From: Hyphomicrobiales bacterium
Lineage (GTDB): Bacteria; Pseudomonadota; Alphaproteobacteria; Rhizobiales; Devosiaceae
Assembly: GCA_015487985.1 (NCBI GenBank)
Contig: WFOP01000067.1
Span: 1-8,130, forward strand
Reading direction: 5' to 3'
DNA: 8,130 nucleotides
A program made the position numbers and the translations under genes. Below are positions 4,832 to 8,130 of the stretch, in pieces; within the stretch, counting starts at the first letter, position 1; each line of letters opens with the position of its first letter. The notes under the pieces are model-generated. The model had not been told where the DNA came from. It worked only from the letters and a program-made list of their open reading frames with translations, and ran no database searches.

Positions 4832-5986
4832 GTGAGATCAATCTGGAGCGCGCCAAAGGGGTTGCGTTGTATATTTTTTCGTTTGTTTTTAGTGTTATCC
4901 GGGGTGTTCCTGATCAGTCCGTCGGTGCTTGCCACACCTGCACTTCTGGTGGATATGGTCACCGGCGAGGTGTTGCAGGCGCGCGATGCCGGCCAGCCCT
5001 GGCATCCCGCTTCGCTCACCAAGTTAACCACCGCTATTGTTACATTTCAGGCCATTGATAACGGTGCTATCAATCTTGATACACCGGTGATAATTTCAGC
5101 CGCTGCCCGGCGTGCCCCCCCTTCAAAAAGCGGGTTGCCGGTGGATACCGCCATTACCATGCGCGATGCCCTGAACCTGCTCATTGTGAAATCCGCCAAC
5201 GATGTGGCCATTGCCATTGCGGAAACCGTTTCGGGTTCGGTGGAAAAATTTGTTGATGAGATGAACCAGATGGCAGCAACCCTTGGCATGAGTGCCACCA
5301 ATTTTACCAACCCCCATGGCCTGCATGATCGTGCGCAGGTGACAAGCGCGCGCGATATGGCGTTGCTCGGCTTGTCGATTCGCCGGCATTTTCCTCAATA
5401 TGCCTCCTTATTTGCCACTTCGGTGGTAAAGCTTTCGGGCAATGATTTGCGCACACACAATAACCTGCTTACGGAATTTGCCGGGACAACGGGCATGAAA
5501 ACCGGGTTCATCTGTTCTGCGGGATTGAATATGGTGGCAACGGTGGAGCGTAACGGGCGCAAACTTCTCGCTGTCGTACTGGGGGCATCTTCGGCGCGGG
5601 AGCGTGGAGAACTGGCGGCAAAGATGTTCAGTGATTATCTTAACGGGCAACGGGCCGGCACCGGCATGCTGGTGCAAAATATTGTGAATACTACAGACGC
5701 CCCGGTGGACATGCGCGCAAATATTTGTGGAGCCGGTGCCAGGGAATATGTGGCGGCTCGCGAAACAGCTTTTCCCTATGGTCTTGCCGGGCAGCCAAGT
5801 TTTCTTACCGCAGAGGTGGCGGACAGGGTTTATCGTGTCAGGCCGTTGGGGCGGTTGCGCGACGTGCCTGTTCCACGCCCCCGCCCTGCAAATGCGCCCT
5901 TACTTCGGGGGGGATCAAAACTTGAACTTGTTGAAACTGTTGCGGCTACAGCGGTGCCCCTGCCCCTGCCGCGCCCCAGACCATAA
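4832..5986 (+). CDS. D-alanyl-D-alanine carboxypeptidase (S11, PBP5/6-type)
   Basis: A periplasmic penicillin-binding protein that removes the terminal D-Ala of peptidoglycan stem peptides. Counting from the chosen GTG (384 aa), the three active-site motifs are Ser61-Leu-Thr-Lys64 (in HPASLTKL), Ser122-Ala-Asn124 (in VKSANDVA) and Lys223-Thr-Gly225 (in GMKTGF). They are in the right order and spacing for peptidase S11. A signal peptide covers residues 1-34 and ends VLA|TP. After the catalytic domain comes about 110 residues with no clear PBP5 C-terminal domain, ending in two Pro/Arg runs, PVPRPRP and PLPLPRPRP. The open frame extends up to 4637, but that region overlaps the tRNA-Leu promoter and would give an overlong N-terminus. 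The ATG at 4784 is the other candidate; neither has a strong ribosome binding site. Function is sure, start is not. Confidence 0.9.
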   Translation: MRSIWSAPKGLRCIFFRLFLVLSGVFLISPSVLATPALLVDMVTGEVLQARDAGQPWHPASLTKLTTAIVTFQAIDNGAINLDTPVIISAAARRAPPSKSGLPVDTAITMRDALNLLIVKSANDVAIAIAETVSGSVEKFVDEMNQMAATLGMSATNFTNPHGLHDRAQVTSARDMALLGLSIRRHFPQYASLFATSVVKLSGNDLRTHNNLLTEFAGTTGMKTGFICSAGLNMVATVERNGRKLLAVVLGASSARERGELAAKMFSDYLNGQRAGTGMLVQNIVNTTDAPVDMRANICGAGAREYVAARETAFPYGLAGQPSFLTAEVADRVYRVRPLGRLRDVPVPRPRPANAPLLRGGSKLELVETVAATAVPLPLPRPRP

Positions 5987-6017
5987 ATTCTTACTGAATG
6001 GGGGGGGATGCAGGGGG
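5963..6017. terminator. GC-rich hairpin over the convergent gene ends
   Basis: CCCCTGC (5963-5969) and CCCC (5974-5977) can pair with GCAGGGG (6010-6016) and with the G-run at 6000-6007, leaving an internal loop. The structure spans the stop codons of the carboxypeptidase and the CAP lipoprotein, which are only four bases apart. No T-run follows on either strand, so it is not a classical intrinsic terminator, but it is the only structure at this junction. It is partly a by-product of the Pro-rich codons of both C-termini. Confidence 0.3.
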
Positions 6018-6500
6018 CGCAGAGTTGCCCAATAGCAAAACCCAATGCACGCCATAAGCGGAATTGGCCGTATAGGCAACGCCCAGCCCGGCGGAATTTG
6101 CACTGGGATCCGCAATGACATTGGCATCGTCAGCTCTGCCGCGCCAGCCCGAAAAGGTTTGAGCGAAACTTGAATAACCGGCGCTTAAGCGCATGTGAAC
6201 AACGTTACCGCCCGGTTTTGGCGGTTGGCCGGAATTTGATGCGTAGCTGTTGGCAAGATTTTGTGCTGTCGCGTTCAAATCGGGACTCAGGGTAAGCGGG
6301 CGTACCCCGCGCGAGGCGCGAAACTGATTGATCAATTGCAAGGCTTCTGCGCGGTCAAGATTTGCGCCTGTCTGGTCCATCCGGGCCGTCAGGCCGGCAG
6401 GCAGGGGGCTGGTGGAGCAACCTGCCAAGACAATGCCAGCGCCAAGGGCCAAAAATCCACAGGACAGGGCGGCAATAAATTTGCGTTTTGGGAATGTCAT
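5991..6500 (-). CDS. CAP/SCP-domain lipoprotein
   Basis: A 169-aa protein with a basic N-terminus, a hydrophobic stretch (8-25) and the lipobox Leu25-Ala-Gly-Cys28, so it is expected to be lipid-anchored with its domain in the periplasm. Residues about 50-158 look like a short bacterial CAP (SCP/PR-1-like) domain. It opens with AEALQLINQFRASRGVRPL (51-69) and LNATAQNLANSYA (75-87). A central His102 lies in VHMRLSAGY, and the domain ends GVHWVLLLG (150-158). The loop around His102 is shorter than in YkwD-type relatives. AAAGG stands six bases before the ATG. Function in bacteria is poorly known; cell-wall or lipid binding has been proposed for relatives. It is convergent with the carboxypeptidase and downstream of the pyruvyl transferase gene after a 104-bp gap, so it probably has its own promoter. 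Confidence 0.85.
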   Translation of the reverse strand: MTFPKRKFIAALSCGFLALGAGIVLAGCSTSPLPAGLTARMDQTGANLDRAEALQLINQFRASRGVRPLTLSPDLNATAQNLANSYASNSGQPPKPGGNVVHMRLSAGYSSFAQTFSGWRGRADDANVIADPSANSAGLGVAYTANSAYGVHWVLLLGNSAPPASPPIQ

Positions 6501-6604
6501 GGGAAGCCTTTATCAGATCGCGCGCAACCTTGAACATATTCTTATTGATACGCGGGGTCCAGCGCCAATTTGCTTCACTTGAAAATCATTCGTTTGAACA
6601 TTAT

Positions 6605-7585
6605 TCACCTAGAAATCATATGAACCAGATTTTGACCCCATGCGGAAAAATAACGCGCATTTTTGCCGTAGGAATTATCACTCAGGTTCACTGTTCGCTC
6701 CAGTAGCAGACCTAAAATTGCCCCGTGCAGGCGCGAGGTGGTCCAGGGGTTATGTCCGCCAATGCGCATGGCAATTGCGTGGACAACACTGTTTACGGTG
6801 CGATGATAGGCGGGCAGAATATGGGGGGCCGGCGCATCGAGCCTGCCCGCCAGTCGGGTTGTCAGGCGGTGGCGTTCAATGCGCAGTTTTTCACCAAAGC
6901 GCATAATGTCTTTCCAATCTTTTCCCCTAGTGGTGTTCTTGTTGTCCGGGGGTGCTTCGATATCGCGCCGCATCAGAAAAAACGGATTTTGCTCATGTTT
7001 TACATTGTTGCGAACGGGTGCAAAGTCATCATAAAGCCGGTGGGCCATGTCGGGACTTAAAAACACCTGATCGGAGAAATGGTTGCGGGCGATATCAAAG
7101 CTTTCCTGATCGCGCATATAGATTGAAACATTGTCATGGGTTTTAAAGACAGCGGCGCTTTTTTCCATGGTCTCCCGGGAGGTGAAGTGCATGGACTGGG
7201 GCATGATTACGACGGGTTTGTGTGGAAAGGCCTTTATAATCTTTTCGCGCAAAATCTGATGATGGGGGTAAATGTCCCCGAAGTTTCCACCCCCGTGGCA
7301 AACAATGACATCAACGTCGCCAAGGCTGTCAAAGGCGTTTTTCTGCCCGTCATAGAGGCAGAACGATGTTGGGATGGAATTGTTGTTCCAGTTGAAAAAA
7401 TTCATGGCCCCCAGAAATATCAACAGGTCCCCCACATTGATGTGCATGGGATAGTCCACATAACCTACTTTGCCGGATGGTAAAATGGTGGTTGCCAAAG
7501 CGTTGGTCATCCGGCCAAGATGACGCATTTGGGCGGGGTGTTTGCCGGTTATGAGTTGGGAAATGTCCGGGTTCGGCTCAAGCAT
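6605..7585 (-). CDS. Polysaccharide pyruvyl transferase family protein
   Basis: A 326-aa protein of the ExoV/WcaK/CsaB-type polysaccharide pyruvyl transferases, which add pyruvate ketals from phosphoenolpyruvate to sugars of exopolysaccharide or cell-wall polymers. Family marks are INVGDLLIFLGA (49-60), CHGGGNFGDIYPHHQ (96-110), MPQSMHF (128-134), YMRDQESFDIA (156-166), FLSPDMAH (175-182) and the C-terminal TSRLHGAILGLLL (283-295). The length is normal and no membrane segment is seen, so it should be cytoplasmic. The ATG overlaps the stop of the upstream gene in ATGCTTGA (7578-7585), which implies translational coupling. GGTGGG lies about six bases before it. Some family members act on other acceptors, so the exact sugar cannot be named. 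Confidence 0.85.
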   Translation of the reverse strand: MLEPNPDISQLITGKHPAQMRHLGRMTNALATTILPSGKVGYVDYPMHINVGDLLIFLGAMNFFNWNNNSIPTSFCLYDGQKNAFDSLGDVDVIVCHGGGNFGDIYPHHQILREKIIKAFPHKPVVIMPQSMHFTSRETMEKSAAVFKTHDNVSIYMRDQESFDIARNHFSDQVFLSPDMAHRLYDDFAPVRNNVKHEQNPFFLMRRDIEAPPDNKNTTRGKDWKDIMRFGEKLRIERHRLTTRLAGRLDAPAPHILPAYHRTVNSVVHAIAMRIGGHNPWTTSRLHGAILGLLLERTVNLSDNSYGKNARYFSAWGQNLVHMISR

Positions 7586-8130
7586 TTTTGCCCACCAGCT
7601 TTCTAACCTGTTGATAGAGGTTTTCGTTTTTGCGAATGAGGTGCTTGAGTTTGTTTTTCGCCATCAATATGGGGGCTATCAGGAAGTTTTTGGCTATGGA
7701 GATGTAACAGGCGAGTCGCCACCATCCATATATTTTTCGCCGTGATGCTTCGCGCTGGGTTTCAGCCAGAAAAACATTATCGCCCAGATTGTGGCTGGGG
7801 GTAAACGCAATCTGCCAGAAATTTGCAATTTTCAGATAGCCCTGTGGCTCTGCACCAACGGCGCGGAAATTGAGTTGAGTGCGGATACATTTTTCGCAGG
7901 TGCCGCAATTTGTTCCGGTGTGGGCATTTTCCCAGCAAACGCGGATATGGGGCGCAAGATCTGAATTTTCGTTGATATAGGCGGCGCGTTGCGAACGGCT
8001 GAAGCCCAAACCTTCTGTAACGATTTTGAAGCTGTTGCTTGACAGGTTCGGGTTGGTAACCGGATTGCAGCCCCAGGGAATATCCAGGTGTTCCAGCCCT
8101 TCATCCGACCCCACAACCGCGATGTTCACC
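7578..8130 (-). CDS. C-terminal part of a QueC/ExsB-like four-cysteine protein (partial)
   Basis: At least 183 residues, open through the right edge; the frame starts inside the gene, and the first visible codon (GTG) is probably an internal Val. Residues are counted from that codon. Visible are VVGSDEG (5-11), IPWGCNP (17-23), FSRSQRAAYI (43-52) and then Cys65-x9-Cys75-x2-Cys78-x2-Cys81 in NCGTCEKCIRT. The cysteine cluster matches the zinc site near the C-terminus of QueC/ExsB-type ATP-pyrophosphatases (CGxCxxC followed by R), and the PWG and SR.Q/AxxI stretches also fit that fold. The ATP-binding SGGxDS loop would lie outside the window. The last 50 residues hold a hydrophobic stretch (about 138-156) and a basic tail, both unusual for QueC. 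The pairing with a pyruvyl transferase points to a polysaccharide cluster and not to queuosine synthesis. Confidence 0.7.
   Translation of the reverse strand, partial: VNIAVVGSDEGLEHLDIPWGCNPVTNPNLSSNSFKIVTEGLGFSRSQRAAYINENSDLAPHIRVCWENAHTGTNCGTCEKCIRTQLNFRAVGAEPQGYLKIANFWQIAFTPSHNLGDNVFLAETQREASRRKIYGWWRLACYISIAKNFLIAPILMAKNKLKHLIRKNENLYQQVRKLVGKNA

Noticed and set aside
6640..7483. Plus-strand frames opposite the pyruvyl transferase gene
   Set aside because: They are complements of a gene with clear family motifs on the minus strand.
8127..8129. GTG at the right edge as start of the last gene
   Set aside because: The frame is open to the window end, and the VVGSDEG...PWG stretch looks like the middle of a longer protein, so the gene is taken as partial.

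Overview
The window most resembles an alphaproteobacterial chromosome. The grounds are the S11 D-Ala-D-Ala carboxypeptidase with a Pro/Arg-rich tail, the exopolysaccharide-type genes at the right edge, a tRNA-Leu with encoded CCA, and promoter-like CTTGAC/CTATA boxes. This placement is inference from style, not from a marker gene.

Left block (1-4534). This part is visibly AT-richer than the right side: hand counts gave 20/60 GC in 4021-4080 against 34/60 in 5341-5400. It opens with a repeated GC-rich element (about one and a half copies in tandem, period 126 bp). A further copy lies at 4397-4530, directly against the 3' end of the tRNA-Leu gene. A 61-bp stretch is identical between the two places (84-144 and 4410-4470), so the intervening 4.3 kb looks like a bracketed accessory segment. 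It carries two gene groups on the + strand. The first is an exported serine hydrolase of the beta-lactamase/class C fold (570-1604), followed by a seven-helix membrane protein ending in an AraC-type DNA-binding domain (1717-2937). The second is a compact run of a 67-aa lipoprotein (3099-3302), a 54-aa glycine-zipper membrane miniprotein (3348-3512) and a CPBP-family intramembrane protease (3523-4305). The second group is the best candidate in the window for something undescribed.

Middle (4535-6500). tRNA-Leu(CAA) lies on the - strand and its promoter faces away from a penicillin-binding-protein-type D-Ala-D-Ala carboxypeptidase on the + strand (about 4832-5986). A CAP/SCP-domain lipoprotein on the - strand (5991-6500) converges on it with only four bases between the stop codons. 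A GC-rich hairpin spans this junction.

Right end (6605-8130). Two - strand genes overlap by eight bases. The downstream one is a complete polysaccharide pyruvyl transferase-like protein. The upstream one is the C-terminal part of a protein with a four-cysteine CxxCxxC cluster like that of QueC/ExsB-type ATP-pyrophosphatases, and it runs off the window. Together they suggest the edge of a surface-polysaccharide cluster. Cell-envelope functions (serine hydrolase, lipoproteins, CPBP protease, carboxypeptidase, polysaccharide decoration) run through the whole window.
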